A stretch of 38,221 bases of DNA, from NCBI RefSeq assembly GCF_001440395.1, contig NZ_LLXZ01000217.1:1-38221 (forward strand), read 5' to 3'. The position numbers and the translations under genes are program-made. The DNA is from Bradyrhizobium jicamae (GTDB lineage: Bacteria > Pseudomonadota > Alphaproteobacteria > Rhizobiales > Xanthobacteraceae). Below are positions 1-8,184 of this stretch, piece by piece. Under the pieces are notes generated by a model. That model was given only the letters and a program-made list of their open reading frames with translations. It made no database searches and was not told the DNA's origin. Every line of letters starts with the position of its first letter. Position 1 is the stretch's first letter.

Positions 1-201
1 GTGCGTGAGGCGCGCCTGGCCGAGGCCAACCGGCAGGCCGGTACCAGATCACCGCACCGTCCGTCGCCGGGCGCGCCACGTCCGGTGCGGCCGCCGCCGC
101 CGAGGCCGGCGGAACCGCAGGACGGCGGGATGTCCGCCATGGCCTCGCAGGACAGCATGCCCTCGCAGGAAAGTGAGAAGATCCGGGACGGTTCCGTGTA
201 A
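1..201 (+). CDS. 3' end of an unidentified gene (partial)
   Basis: An open frame runs from the window edge to a TAA at 199-201, so only the C-terminal 66 residues or so are visible. It begins with a charged stretch (REARLAEANRQ), continues as a proline/arginine-rich segment with a run of PPPP, and ends in a serine/glutamine/methionine-rich tail. Nothing in this low-complexity tail allows a family call. The first codon is GTG, but it is probably an internal valine. It lies 63 bases ahead of msrB on the same strand. A second frame (5-472) overlaps it, but that frame runs through msrB and is a shadow. Confidence 0.45.
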   Translation: MREARLAEANRQAGTRSPHRPSPGAPRPVRPPPPRPAEPQDGGMSAMASQDSMPSQESEKIRDGSV

Positions 202-264
202 CGTCGGCGGAGCTGGCCCGTATTTGATGGCGAACCGTTACGTCCGCCCCGCACGGAGATTGCC

Positions 265-765
265 ATGTTCGACCGCCGTATTCTGCTCGCATCCGTGGCC
301 GGCCTGTTTGGCCTGGCCGCTTTCCGCTGGCTGCGCACCACGCCGGCGCAGGCTGCCGAGAAGTTCGAGGTGGAAAAGACCGACGCCGAATGGCGCGCGC
401 AGCTCACGCCGCAGCAATATGAAATCCTCCGCAAGCACGGCACCGAGCGGCCGGGCTCGAGCCCGCTGTTGAAGGAAAAGCGCAAGGGCATTTTTGCCTG
501 CGCCGGCTGCGATCTGCCGCTGTTCTCCTCGGACACCAAGTATGACAGCGGCACCGGCTGGCCGAGTTTCTGGCAGCCGCTCGACAATGCGCTCGGCAAG
601 ACCGAGGACCGCACCTTCGGCATGGTGCGCACCGAAGTGCATTGCCGTCGCTGCGGCGGCCACCTCGGCCACGTCTTCGACGATGGGCCAAAACCAACCG
701 GTTTGCGCTATTGCATCGATGGATTTGGCATGGTGTTTCACCCCGCCGGGCCCTCGGCATCGTAA
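265..765 (+). CDS. msrB: Peptide-methionine (R)-S-oxide reductase MsrB, exported form
   Basis: Reduces methionine-R-sulfoxide in oxidised proteins. The MsrB fold is clear: two zinc CxxC pairs (C79/C82 in CAGC, C127/C130 in CRRC), the GTGWPSFW signature at about 96-103, the GGHLGHVF segment at 131-138, and the catalytic cysteine C150 in RYC. The N-terminus (DRRILLAS, then a hydrophobic run ending TPAQA at about 30) looks like a Tat-type signal or anchor, so the enzyme probably acts in the periplasm. At 166 residues it is a usual MsrB plus leader. The ATG at 265 follows a GGAG at -11. The gene has its own strong terminator at 805-832, so it is not transcribed into the flagellar operon. The tail after the active site (FGMVFHPAG) is slightly unusual but complete. 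Confidence 0.93.
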   Translation: MFDRRILLASVAGLFGLAAFRWLRTTPAQAAEKFEVEKTDAEWRAQLTPQQYEILRKHGTERPGSSPLLKEKRKGIFACAGCDLPLFSSDTKYDSGTGWPSFWQPLDNALGKTEDRTFGMVRTEVHCRRCGGHLGHVFDDGPKPTGLRYCIDGFGMVFHPAGPSAS

Positions 766-775
766 GCCGCACACC

Positions 776-808
776 CGGCAATTGTTGCCCCGCCCGGCAA
801 ATGTGCCC
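776..808 (+). promoter_or_regulatory. Two tandem CGGCA/TGCCC inverted repeats, candidate FlbD-type enhancer
   Basis: Two half-palindromes lie side by side: CGGCAATTGTTGCCC (776-790) and CGGCAAATGTGCCC (795-808). They end about 60 and 75-90 bases upstream of the sigma-54 promoter of flgE, a typical distance for an enhancer-binding activator. Similar palindromes lie near the flgI and flgF sigma-54 promoters. They resemble what I recall of Caulobacter ftr elements bound by FlbD. The second overlaps the left arm of the msrB terminator. The assignment is inference. Confidence 0.4.
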
Positions 809-832
809 CGGTCCCCGGACCGGGGCTTTTTT
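805..832 (+). terminator. Rho-independent terminator of msrB
   Basis: A perfect GC-rich inverted repeat (gccccggtcc at 805-814, ggaccggggc at 817-826) is followed directly by six T (827-832). It lies 40 bases after the msrB stop and ahead of the flgE promoter, so it isolates the two units. Confidence 0.92.
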
Positions 833-865
833 CTTAAGATATTGATTTTTATCGATTTTGTAGTT

Positions 866-880
866 TGGCACAACGCTTGC
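866..880 (+). promoter_or_regulatory. Sigma-54 promoter of flgEKL
   Basis: TGGCACAACGCTTGC matches the -24/-12 consensus TGGCACG-N4-TTGC at all but one defined base, with the diagnostic GG-N10-GC spacing (GG 867-868, GC 879-880). Transcription would start near 892, giving a leader of about 60 bases before the flgE ATG at 954. Late flagellar genes under sigma-54 are the rule in Caulobacter-type systems. Confidence 0.88.
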
Positions 881-953
881 GACACGTTCTCCCGACGCGG
901 CCTGGGATCACCTGGATCGGCCAGCCGCCCGGATCGAATTTGGAGAACATGTC

Positions 954-2765
954 ATGGGTATCTTCGGCGCTCTCACCACCGCGGTCGGCGGCCTTCGCGC
1001 CAACTCCTACGCACTGGAAAACGTCTCGGGCAACATCGCCAACTCGCAGACCACGGCGTTCAAGCGCATCGATACCTCGTTCCTCGATCTCATCCCGCAG
1101 ACCGCCACCACCTCACAGCTTGCCGGCGGCGTCACCACGCAATCCCGCTCCACCAACTCGGTGCAGGGCGACGTTCAGACGGCGTCGGTCGCCACCTTCA
1201 TGGCGATCAACGGCAACGGCTTTTTCGCGGTGCAAAAGCCGGGCAACTTCACCGACGGGACGCCGGTGTTCGACGGCGTCGACCGCTTCACCCGTCGCGG
1301 CGACTTTCAGCTCGACAAGAGCGGCTATCTCGTCAACGGCGCCGGCTACTACCTGCAGGGCGTGCCGATCGACCCGACCACGGGCAACCCGTCCGGCAGC
1401 TCGCCGCAGGTTCTAAGGTTCCAGAACGACTTCCTGCCGGCGCAGCAGACCACCCGAATCGACTATCGCGCCAACCTCGCCAGCTATCCGCTGACCACCA
1501 AGCATGACGTTTCCGTTCCTGGATCGGAATTGATCGCGCCGGGATCATATAGCACCGGACATAATCCGCTGGCGCTCGGCACCCCTTCGGCGCCCTATAC
1601 CGACGCCTCCAGGAGTGGCACCACCCAGAACAACAAGGCGACGCCGTCGGTCGCGAACACGGCCGCGACCCTGCTCAGCGGCGCGGCCGGCACCAACTCG
1701 ATCTCCACCAGTTTCGTCGCGGGCGACACCATCACGGTCAACGGCCAAACCCTCACCTTCATGGCGTCGGGCACCGCCGTCGGCGCCAACGAGATCAACG
1801 TCGACGACACCATCGGAACCTTGCTGGGCAAGATCGACGCGCTCCAGCAAACTTCAACCGCGTCCACGATCTCTGGCGGCTCGATCACGCTGCATTCCGG
1901 TACGAACTTCAATCTCACGATCTCAAGCTCGAACACCGCGGCCTGGGCTGCCCTCGGCTTTACCGGCACCGTGACGGCGCAACGCGGCGGCGGCGGCGGC
2001 GTCGGCACCGGCCAGGTCGTCGGCAACGACAACTCGACATTCCTCGCCGAGTCGATAGCGGGTGGTGCGGTCACGACCTACGACGTCTCCGGCGCGCCGG
2101 TGAACCTGCAGTTCCGCTGGGCCAAGGTCGACAGCGCTTCGCTTGGCGCCGGCCACACCGACACATGGAACCTGTTCTACCAGGTCAATCCCAACGCAAC
2201 CGGCACCCAGGTCTCGTGGCAGAACGTCAATACCAACTTCACCTTCTCGGCGTCGGGCCAGATGACACCGGCGATTCCGTCGGTGGAGCTTACCAATGCC
2301 GTCGTCAACGGCGTCGCGCTGGGTAGTCCCGTCATCAACTTCGGCACTGGCGGCGTTACCCAGTTCGCGGATGCCAACGGCAACGTCCAGGTCAACCAGA
2401 TCCAGCAGGACGGCTTCCCGGCCGGCCAGTTGCAGTCCGTCGGCGTCGGCACCAACGGCCGCATCGTCGGCAACTATTCCAACGGTCGTAACCTCGACCT
2501 CGCCGAAATCTCGGTCGCGACCTTCAATGGCACCAACTTCCTCAAGCGCGTCAATGGCGGCGCGTTCGAAATGACCGACGGATCCGGACAGGCGCTGTAT
2601 GGCAAGGCCGGAACCATCGTCGGCTCGTCGCTGGAAGGATCAAACACCGATATCGCCGACGAGTTCACCAAGCTGATCGTTACCCAGCAGGCCTATTCGG
2701 CCAACACCAAGGTGATCACGACTTCCAACACGATGGTGCAGGACCTCCTGAACGTACTGCGCTGA
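954..2765 (+). CDS. flgE: Flagellar hook protein FlgE
   Basis: Builds the hook that joins rod and filament. The N-terminal rod/hook signature is intact (GALTTAVGGLRANSYALENVSGNIANSQTTAFK starts at residue 4), as is the C-terminal helix typical of axial proteins (LIVTQQAYSANTKVITTSNTMVQDLLNVLR). At 603 residues it is far longer than the enteric FlgE (about 400), close to long alphaproteobacterial hooks. Part of the extra length is a Ser/Thr/Gly-rich segment at about residues 240-338 that recurs in FlgL. ATG at 954 has a GGAG about 8 bases upstream. First gene of flgE-flgK-flgL, behind a sigma-54 promoter; 47 bases separate it from flgK. Confidence 0.95.
   Translation: MGIFGALTTAVGGLRANSYALENVSGNIANSQTTAFKRIDTSFLDLIPQTATTSQLAGGVTTQSRSTNSVQGDVQTASVATFMAINGNGFFAVQKPGNFTDGTPVFDGVDRFTRRGDFQLDKSGYLVNGAGYYLQGVPIDPTTGNPSGSSPQVLRFQNDFLPAQQTTRIDYRANLASYPLTTKHDVSVPGSELIAPGSYSTGHNPLALGTPSAPYTDASRSGTTQNNKATPSVANTAATLLSGAAGTNSISTSFVAGDTITVNGQTLTFMASGTAVGANEINVDDTIGTLLGKIDALQQTSTASTISGGSITLHSGTNFNLTISSSNTAAWAALGFTGTVTAQRGGGGGVGTGQVVGNDNSTFLAESIAGGAVTTYDVSGAPVNLQFRWAKVDSASLGAGHTDTWNLFYQVNPNATGTQVSWQNVNTNFTFSASGQMTPAIPSVELTNAVVNGVALGSPVINFGTGGVTQFADANGNVQVNQIQQDGFPAGQLQSVGVGTNGRIVGNYSNGRNLDLAEISVATFNGTNFLKRVNGGAFEMTDGSGQALYGKAGTIVGSSLEGSNTDIADEFTKLIVTQQAYSANTKVITTSNTMVQDLLNVLR
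1671..1970 (+). repeat. Domain in FlgE shared with FlgL (copy 1)
   Basis: About 100 residues beginning LLSGAAGTNSISTSF and ending AALGFTGT align almost without gaps with residues 340-437 of FlgL (LLSGAAGTDSLSASF ... AALGFSGT). Common blocks include AGDTITVNG, a TLLxKID helix and an SISSSN/TISSSN strand. The arrangement suggests a surface domain inserted into the variable part of the axial protein. I recall a Pfam domain of unknown function (DUF1522) in large bradyrhizobial flagellins and hook-associated proteins that this may represent. Confidence 0.75.
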
Positions 2766-2812
2766 TCGGCGACGGTGCGTTCGTGAATGCGATTTGAGAT
2801 GGGCAATTAGTC

Positions 2813-4696
2813 ATGGGTTTGAGTCAGGCTCTCTCTACCGCGATGTCCGGCTTGCGCGCGACGCAAGCCGCGATCGCGTTGGTCGGATCGAACGTCGCCA
2901 ACGCGGAAACGCCTGGTTACGTCAGGAAGTCGATCATCCAATCCGCCGGCGTGACCGGCGACTACGGCTCGAGTGTTCTGCTCCACGGTGTCGACCGTCA
3001 GCTCGACCAGTATCTGCAGACGCAGCTGCGCACCGAAACCTCGGGCGCGGCCTATGCCGATATCCGTTCGACCTTTCTCCAAAATCTGCAGAACGTCTAC
3101 GGCAATCCGGCCGAAACCGGCACCATCGAGGATTCCTTCAACAAGCTCCTGACCGCCTTCCAGGGTCTGCAGACCAGCCCGGATTCGCAGTCGGCTCGAA
3201 TCGGTGCAGTCGCCGCCGCGCAGACGATGGCGCAGACGCTCAATGCGGCGACGCAGGGAATTCAGGCGCTTCGCGCCAATGCCGAGATGGGCATCAACGA
3301 TTCCATCATGACCGCGAACAACGCGATGGCCCAGATCGCGTTCATCAACAACCAGCTCCAGAACAACGGCAAGACCGACGCTGCGACGGCGTCGCTGCTG
3401 GATCAGCGCGATCAATACATCACGCAATTGTCGAGCCTGATGGACATCAGGACGGTCGTAAACGACCTCAACCAGGTGACCGTGTTCACGAACTCCGGCG
3501 TGCAACTGGTCGGGACCGAGGCGGCGCAGCTCACGTTCAATCCCCAGGGCACGATGACGCCCAACACGTTGTACAACGTCGACCCGACCAAGAACAACGT
3601 CGGCACCATCACGATCAATTTCCCCCATGGCGGCAGCTACGATCTGGTCTCCACGAATTCGATTCGCTCGGGCAAGATCGCCGCCTATCTCGAGCTGCGC
3701 GACAATACGCTGGTGAAAGCGCAGACGCAGATCGACCAGTTCGCAGCGTCGATGTCGAGTGCGCTGTCGGACAAGACCACCGCAGGCACCGCCGCTCCCG
3801 CGTCCGTCCTGCCGCAGGTCGGCTATGATCTCGATCTGACGGGATTGCAGTCTGGCAATGTCATTAACGTCAGCTACAAGGACAACACCACCGGCATCAC
3901 GCACAATCTCTCGATCGTGCGCGTTGACGATCCGAGCGTGCTGCCGCTGAGCAATACCTCGACGCTCGATCCGAACGACCAAGTGCTCGGCATCGATTTT
4001 TCCGGCGGCATGGCATCGGTCGTTTCCCAACTCAACGCGGCGTTGGGCTCGACCGCCAACCTTCAGTTCTCGAACCCGTCGGGTTCGACTTTGCGGGTGC
4101 TGGACGATGGCGCGACAAATCGGTCCGATGTCCTTGCGGCGTCCGTCACCACGACGATGTCGTCGCTTACAAGCGGCAACCCGCAGCTTCCGCTGTTCAC
4201 CGACAATGGTGGGCTTTTCAGCGGCGCAATTACCGCCAACGGTTCGCAGATGACGGGTCTCGCCGGCCGCATCAGCGTCAATACCGCTCTGCTCGGCGAT
4301 CCCTCGCGCACCATCGTGTTTTCCACCAGCCCGCTCACGGCCGCGGGCGACACCACGCGCGCCGACTTCATTCTCGCGCAATTGCAGACGGGCAGCTATC
4401 GCTATTCGCCGCAGACCGGCATCGGGACCACCGGCGCTCCGTTCACCGGCACGCTGGTCAACTTTGCCAAGCAGTTCATCAGCCAGCAGGGCGAAGCCGC
4501 GACTGCAGCCAAGCAACTCGCGGACGGACAATCCGTGGTGTTGAATACCCTGCAGAAGAAGGTGACCGATGCGTCGGGCGTCAATATCGACGACGAGATG
4601 GCGCATCTGCTTGCGCTGCAGAATGCCTATTCCGCCAACGCGCGCGTGATGTCGTCCATCAAGCAGATGTACGACACATTGATCCAGGCCATGTGA
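2813..4696 (+). CDS. flgK: Flagellar hook-associated protein 1, FlgK
   Basis: Forms the first hook-filament junction ring. The N-terminus has the axial-protein signature (LSQALSTAMSGLRATQAAIA, then GSNVANAETPGYVRKS at about 27-42). The HAP1 region following it (residues 90-180) contains the helical FNKLLTAFQGLQTSPDS segment. The C-terminus ends in the usual helix with NAYSANARVMSSIKQMYDTLIQAM. Length 627 is slightly above the enteric 547. Lies 47 bases after flgE and 7 bases before flgL, so co-transcribed. A 632-residue frame on the opposite strand covers the gene but is an artefact of codon bias. Confidence 0.94.
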   Translation: MGLSQALSTAMSGLRATQAAIALVGSNVANAETPGYVRKSIIQSAGVTGDYGSSVLLHGVDRQLDQYLQTQLRTETSGAAYADIRSTFLQNLQNVYGNPAETGTIEDSFNKLLTAFQGLQTSPDSQSARIGAVAAAQTMAQTLNAATQGIQALRANAEMGINDSIMTANNAMAQIAFINNQLQNNGKTDAATASLLDQRDQYITQLSSLMDIRTVVNDLNQVTVFTNSGVQLVGTEAAQLTFNPQGTMTPNTLYNVDPTKNNVGTITINFPHGGSYDLVSTNSIRSGKIAAYLELRDNTLVKAQTQIDQFAASMSSALSDKTTAGTAAPASVLPQVGYDLDLTGLQSGNVINVSYKDNTTGITHNLSIVRVDDPSVLPLSNTSTLDPNDQVLGIDFSGGMASVVSQLNAALGSTANLQFSNPSGSTLRVLDDGATNRSDVLAASVTTTMSSLTSGNPQLPLFTDNGGLFSGAITANGSQMTGLAGRISVNTALLGDPSRTIVFSTSPLTAAGDTTRADFILAQLQTGSYRYSPQTGIGTTGAPFTGTLVNFAKQFISQQGEAATAAKQLADGQSVVLNTLQKKVTDASGVNIDDEMAHLLALQNAYSANARVMSSIKQMYDTLIQAM

Positions 4697-4703
4697 GGGT
4701 ATC

Positions 4704-6581
4704 ATGTCGATCGATGGCGTTAACGGCAGGACGTCCTATATCGGGACCTCGATCCTCAATATCCGCAAGCAGCTCGACGATCTGACGCAGCAGCTCGCCA
4801 GCGGCCGGGTCTCGACGACCTATGCGGGGCAGGGCGCCAATCGCGGCTTCGCGCTGAGCCTGCGCGCGCAGGTCAGCAGCATTGATGCGTTCGCCGACAC
4901 GGCAAAGAACGTCAACACAAGGCTCAGTGTCGTCAATCTGGCGCTGCAGGGAATGATCGACATCGGTAAGTCAGTGAAGAGCGCGGCGAGTACGTCGACC
5001 ATCGTGCTCAACAACAACGGTCAGACCTCCGGCCAGATCGCTGCGCAGGCCGCGTTCTCGAATGCGGTGTCGCTGCTCAACAGCCAGGCGGGCGACCGCT
5101 ATCTGTTTTCCGGCCGCACGACCGACACGGCAGCGACGGTTCCGGCGGACGTAATGCTCGATGGCGTGGGAACCCAGGCCGGTTTGAAGCAACTGATCAA
5201 CGAACGCCGCCAGGCCGATCAGGGGGTCGGCAACATGGCGCATCTGACGGTCTCGTCGCCGCCGTTGACGACCACCGTGACCAGCCTGGCCGAGGATGGT
5301 TCATCGTTCGGGTTGAAGCTTTCTTCGATCAGCCCATCGCTGACGGGAGCGACCGTGACGCAGCCCACCGGCGCGCCGCCGGCCGTCACCATCGATCTCG
5401 GCGCCGTCAATCCGAACGATGGCGACAAGATCACGTTCAACTTCAACCTGCCCGACGGTACCACCGAATCGATCGCGCTGACCGCAACGACGACGAACCC
5501 GCCGCCGGCCGGCTCGTTTCTGATTGGCGTCGATACGGCCGCAACGACTGCGAACCTGCAGGCGGCGATGACGTCTTCGATCCAGACGCTGAGCGATACC
5601 TCGCTGGTTGCCGCCTCGGCGATCACTGCGTCCGAGAACTTCTTCAATCCGTCAGCGACCATCGTTGGAAGCGCCGTTAACAACCAGAATACCGTGCCGG
5701 GACCAATCACCGGCGCGACGCTGCTTTCCGGTGCCGCTGGAACAGATTCGCTCTCAGCCAGCTTTGCGGCGGGCGATACCATCACGGTAAATGGCACGCC
5801 GATAACCTTCGTCGCATCCGGCGCCACCGGCAACCAGCTCAATATCACCGACAGCGTGCAGACCTTGCTGGCCAAGATCGATTCGATCACCGGGACCACG
5901 ACGTCATCGACGGTCACGGGCGGCACGATTGCGCTGCATGGTGGTGACGGCGCTGCTCTTTCGATCTCTAGCTCGAACGCCGCAGCGTTCGCGGCGCTTG
6001 GCTTCAGCGGCACGCCGAGTGCAGATCCGGCGCCGCTGCGGGTCGATGGCCCGCCGTTTGCTACTGCCACCAATTTGATCGGCGGCACTTCGACAAACAC
6101 GGTGTCGTGGTACACCGGCGAAGTCGGAGCTGATCCGGCGCGTGGCACGGCGATTGCGCGCATCGACCAGGCGGTCACGGTGCAATATGGCGCGCGCGCC
6201 AACGAACAGGCGCTGCGCTATCAGTTGCAGAATATCGCGGTGTATGCCGCGGTGACGAGCAACGCCAACAATCCGAATTCGAAGGCGCAGGTGAACGCGC
6301 TGCAGCAGCGGATCTCGGCGAACCTGGCGCCGCAGAACGGACAGCAATCGATTCAGGACATGCAGGCGGAGTTCGCCGGCGCGCAGAACGCCATCAAGGC
6401 TTCGACTGACCGCCAGACCCAGCTCAAGGGAATGGCGCAAACCATGCTCGACCAGATCGAGGGCATCAACCAGGACGAGGTGGCGACCAAGATCTTGGCA
6501 CTGCAAACCGCGCTGCAGGCCTCGTATCAAACGACGTCGATGCTTTATCAGACCTCGTTGACCAAGTTCATGCCAGTCTGA
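4704..6581 (+). CDS. flgL: Flagellar hook-associated protein 3, FlgL (long form)
   Basis: Second junction protein, a flagellin relative linking FlgK to the filament. The flagellin-type N-terminal coiled region (ILNIRKQLDDLTQQLASGRVS at about 17-37, then GANRGFALSLRAQVSSIDAF) and C-terminal helix (EVATKILALQTALQASYQTTSMLYQTSLTKFM) are both present. At 625 residues it is about twice the enteric HAP3 (317). The extra length is a variable middle (about 180-470) that includes the domain shared with FlgE. GAGGG precedes the ATG by about 6 bases. It is the last gene of the flgEKL operon; I see no convincing hairpin in the 66 bases before flbT. Confidence 0.92.
   Translation: MSIDGVNGRTSYIGTSILNIRKQLDDLTQQLASGRVSTTYAGQGANRGFALSLRAQVSSIDAFADTAKNVNTRLSVVNLALQGMIDIGKSVKSAASTSTIVLNNNGQTSGQIAAQAAFSNAVSLLNSQAGDRYLFSGRTTDTAATVPADVMLDGVGTQAGLKQLINERRQADQGVGNMAHLTVSSPPLTTTVTSLAEDGSSFGLKLSSISPSLTGATVTQPTGAPPAVTIDLGAVNPNDGDKITFNFNLPDGTTESIALTATTTNPPPAGSFLIGVDTAATTANLQAAMTSSIQTLSDTSLVAASAITASENFFNPSATIVGSAVNNQNTVPGPITGATLLSGAAGTDSLSASFAAGDTITVNGTPITFVASGATGNQLNITDSVQTLLAKIDSITGTTTSSTVTGGTIALHGGDGAALSISSSNAAAFAALGFSGTPSADPAPLRVDGPPFATATNLIGGTSTNTVSWYTGEVGADPARGTAIARIDQAVTVQYGARANEQALRYQLQNIAVYAAVTSNANNPNSKAQVNALQQRISANLAPQNGQQSIQDMQAEFAGAQNAIKASTDRQTQLKGMAQTMLDQIEGINQDEVATKILALQTALQASYQTTSMLYQTSLTKFMPV
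5721..6016 (+). repeat. Domain in FlgL shared with FlgE (copy 2)
   Basis: Second copy of the segment described at 1671-1970. It corresponds to FlgL residues about 340-437 and matches FlgE residues 240-338 along its whole length, with one or two short indels (ASGTAVGANEINVDD versus ASGATGNQLNITD). Hook and junction proteins share no sequence in the mid region in general, so this is duplication or module exchange rather than ordinary homology. Confidence 0.75.
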
Positions 6582-6647
6582 TCGATCGGTTTCGCACTCA
6601 AGCAAGAAAACCCGCCTTGGCCTTTTACCTTGAAGCGATGTGATTGG

Positions 6648-7076
6648 CTAAGCGGACTTGCGATCTGGCTGCTCGGACGATTGCAGCTTGCGGGCGCCCT
6701 CCAGGATCTGCTCTTCATGGCCGATCAACTTTTTCGCTTCCTTCAGCGCATGATAGAGATCACCATTCAGGGTATGGTTGTTGATGCTCTCGATGAACGG
6801 CCATGCGCTTGGCATTGTCGCGATGATGTCGCGCACCAGGCTGAAGTAGGCCGGATGGTGCGCCATCGGATCCGGCGACAGGTACATCAGCTGCACGGCG
6901 AGATAGACCAGCTTGGCCGGCGTGTCGGCAATTTCGGGTGTGAGAATGTCTTTCTCACGCAGGATCGGAATCCTGTCGCCGTCGATAAGCAGCCTAGCGC
7001 GTTGATCGGTGTTGGTGATCACGCAGGCACCGATGATGATGCGCTCGTGCGGTTTGAGCTCGACTTTCAAGGCCAT
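6648..7076 (-). CDS. flbT: Flagellar biosynthesis repressor FlbT
   Basis: Post-transcriptional regulator of flagellin synthesis; in Caulobacter it binds flagellin mRNA leaders and couples translation to assembly. The 142-residue product begins MALKVELKPHERIIIG and contains the family's LLIDGDRIPILREKDIL and AVQLMYLSP blocks, followed by a helical C-terminus. The frame is open far upstream (to 7472), but homology begins only at the ATG at 7076, which has GGGAG about 8 bases upstream, so I chose that start. It is convergent with flgL and divergent from flaF, its usual partner. A CtrA-like box lies 70 bases upstream. Confidence 0.93.
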   Translation of the reverse strand: MALKVELKPHERIIIGACVITNTDQRARLLIDGDRIPILREKDILTPEIADTPAKLVYLAVQLMYLSPDPMAHHPAYFSLVRDIIATMPSAWPFIESINNHTLNGDLYHALKEAKKLIGHEEQILEGARKLQSSEQPDRKSA

Positions 7077-7145
7077 GCCTGTTCTCCCTTTGGCGCACTT
7101 CGCGCGCTGTCGTGCCCGCCGGCCGATTCGGCATCCTTCCCGATG

Positions 7146-7164
7146 ATGGTTAACCAATGGTGAA
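7146..7164 (-). promoter_or_regulatory. CtrA-like box upstream of flbT
   Basis: Read on the minus strand, TTCA-N7-TTAACCAT: the CtrA full site TTAA-N7-TTAAC with one mismatch plus the classic TTAACCAT half-site. It ends 70 bases before the flbT ATG, allowing a promoter with the box at its -35 region. Confidence 0.5.
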
Positions 7165-7655
7165 GATGCGATTCGTGCCCATTTGACGGGCTTTTCTGCG
7201 TGCGGCCCGTAGGAATACGGGATTGCAGGGCTGACAGGCGCGATCACCTTCACGACAGCGTCGGCCCTGGTCGATGCGACGTCAACCTGCACGACTTCAT
7301 CGATAATTTCTGCGACGAACAGAGTTGTCATCAACCCCGGACGCTGCTGCGTACGCAGGCTTTCGCCTTGGATTCGAACCACTGGCCCACACCAACGAGG
7401 AAGCGACGGGCAGCTTAGGCCCTGTCGACCGGAGCCGGTGTGCGCGCCGGCACCGCCAACCAGTCGCAGCACAGCGTGTAGCAGCTCCTACGCCAGATGG
7501 ACGGCAATCCTCTCAATGGTCAAGGAGCGACCCCCGCCGTCTTTCTTTATGATGATGGATTCTATTCGCTCGAGAAACAAAAGGCGCCGACTTGAACAAA
7601 AGCGCTGAAGCAGAAAATTTGGCATTCGATCTTAATTCCATCAGAACCTGATGGT

Positions 7656-7695
7656 CGGCATGCTGCCGCAAATATGGATTTTTGCCGGACTGCCG
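7656..7695 (+). promoter_or_regulatory. Cluster of CGGCA/TGCCG half-sites upstream of flaF
   Basis: CGGCA-TGC-TGCCG (7656-7668) is followed by two TGCCG units at 7683-7687 and 7691-7695. They share half-site sequence with the palindromes near the flgE, flgI and flgF promoters, though spacing differs. A poor GG-N10-GC match overlaps but is not a believable sigma-54 promoter. Low-confidence FlbD-type target. Confidence 0.25.
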
Positions 7696-7806
7696 ACACA
7701 ATCGGTAACTCTTGCTAACCATATTTAAAGGCGCAACCTGTATGAAAGTTAGGCAGTTTTTCGAAGTCCCGCGGTGCCCTGCGAACCGCTCCCATCGAGG
7801 TTATGA

Positions 7807-8172
7807 ATGTCTAATGCAGCCCAAGCCTACGCTCGTACGTCGCAAACTACGTCGTCCCCCCGTGAGATCGAAGCGCAGGCGCTGCTGAAGGCCGCACGAC
7901 AGCTCCAGGAGGTTCAGACCAACTGGGCCGGTCCGGGCCAGGCCATGGAGAACGCGCTGTTGTTCAATCGCCGGCTTTGGTCAATCTTCATGAGCGCGGC
8001 GCAGGCCGACGAAAACCCGCAGTCGATCGAGGTGCGTCAGAACATCGCCAACATCGGCGTGTTCGTGATGAAGCAGACTGTAGACATGCAGTTGAATCCG
8101 GATCCGGCCAAGCTGAAGTCGCTGATCGATATCAACTGCAATCTGGCCGCTGGCCTGTCCGGTCGCGGCTAA
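7807..8172 (+). CDS. flaF: Flagellar biosynthesis regulator FlaF
   Basis: FlaF is required for flagellin synthesis and secretion and works opposite FlbT. The 121-residue protein starts MSNAAQAYARTSQTTSSPREIEA, the usual FlaF opening. It continues with NRRLWSIFMSAAQADENPQ and RQNIANIGVFVMKQTVDM, the most conserved part of the family. GAGG lies about 4 bases before the ATG. Divergent from flbT; flagellin genes that often sit next to this pair are not in the window. The next gene starts 12 bases after its stop and is probably co-transcribed. Confidence 0.92.
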   Translation: MSNAAQAYARTSQTTSSPREIEAQALLKAARQLQEVQTNWAGPGQAMENALLFNRRLWSIFMSAAQADENPQSIEVRQNIANIGVFVMKQTVDMQLNPDPAKLKSLIDINCNLAAGLSGRG

Positions 8173-8184
8173 CCGGTTCGTTAG

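Larger units (their letters stand above)
7077..7806. other. 730-base divergent gap between flbT and flaF
   Basis: No convincing gene. The open frames here lack family resemblance and ribosome sites. It holds a CtrA-like box before flbT (7146-7164) and, nearer flaF, several CGGCA/TGCCG half-sites (7656-7695). CTAACCAT at 7715-7722 could be a weak CtrA half-site for flaF. A GGATTCGAACC at 7369-7379 looks like a reversed tRNA T-loop, but no tRNA folds around it. Confidence 0.6.

Noticed and set aside
2807..4705. 632-residue open frame antisense to flgK
   Set aside because: Composition is Arg/His/Gly-rich without domains; flgK on the other strand is certain.
7340..7410. tRNA gene on the minus strand, from GGTTCGAATCC (complement of 7369-7379)
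   Set aside because: The T-loop-like sequence is present, but the T-stem pairs only three bases and no acceptor, D or anticodon stems can be formed around it.
7077..7472. N-terminal extension of FlbT
   Set aside because: The frame is open, but FlbT homology starts at the ATG at 7076, and the extension is low-complexity.
7653..7667. Sigma-54 promoter for flaF (TGGTCGGCATGCTGC)
   Set aside because: Spacing is right but both boxes are poor, and the match arises from the overlapping CGGCA/TGCCG palindrome.
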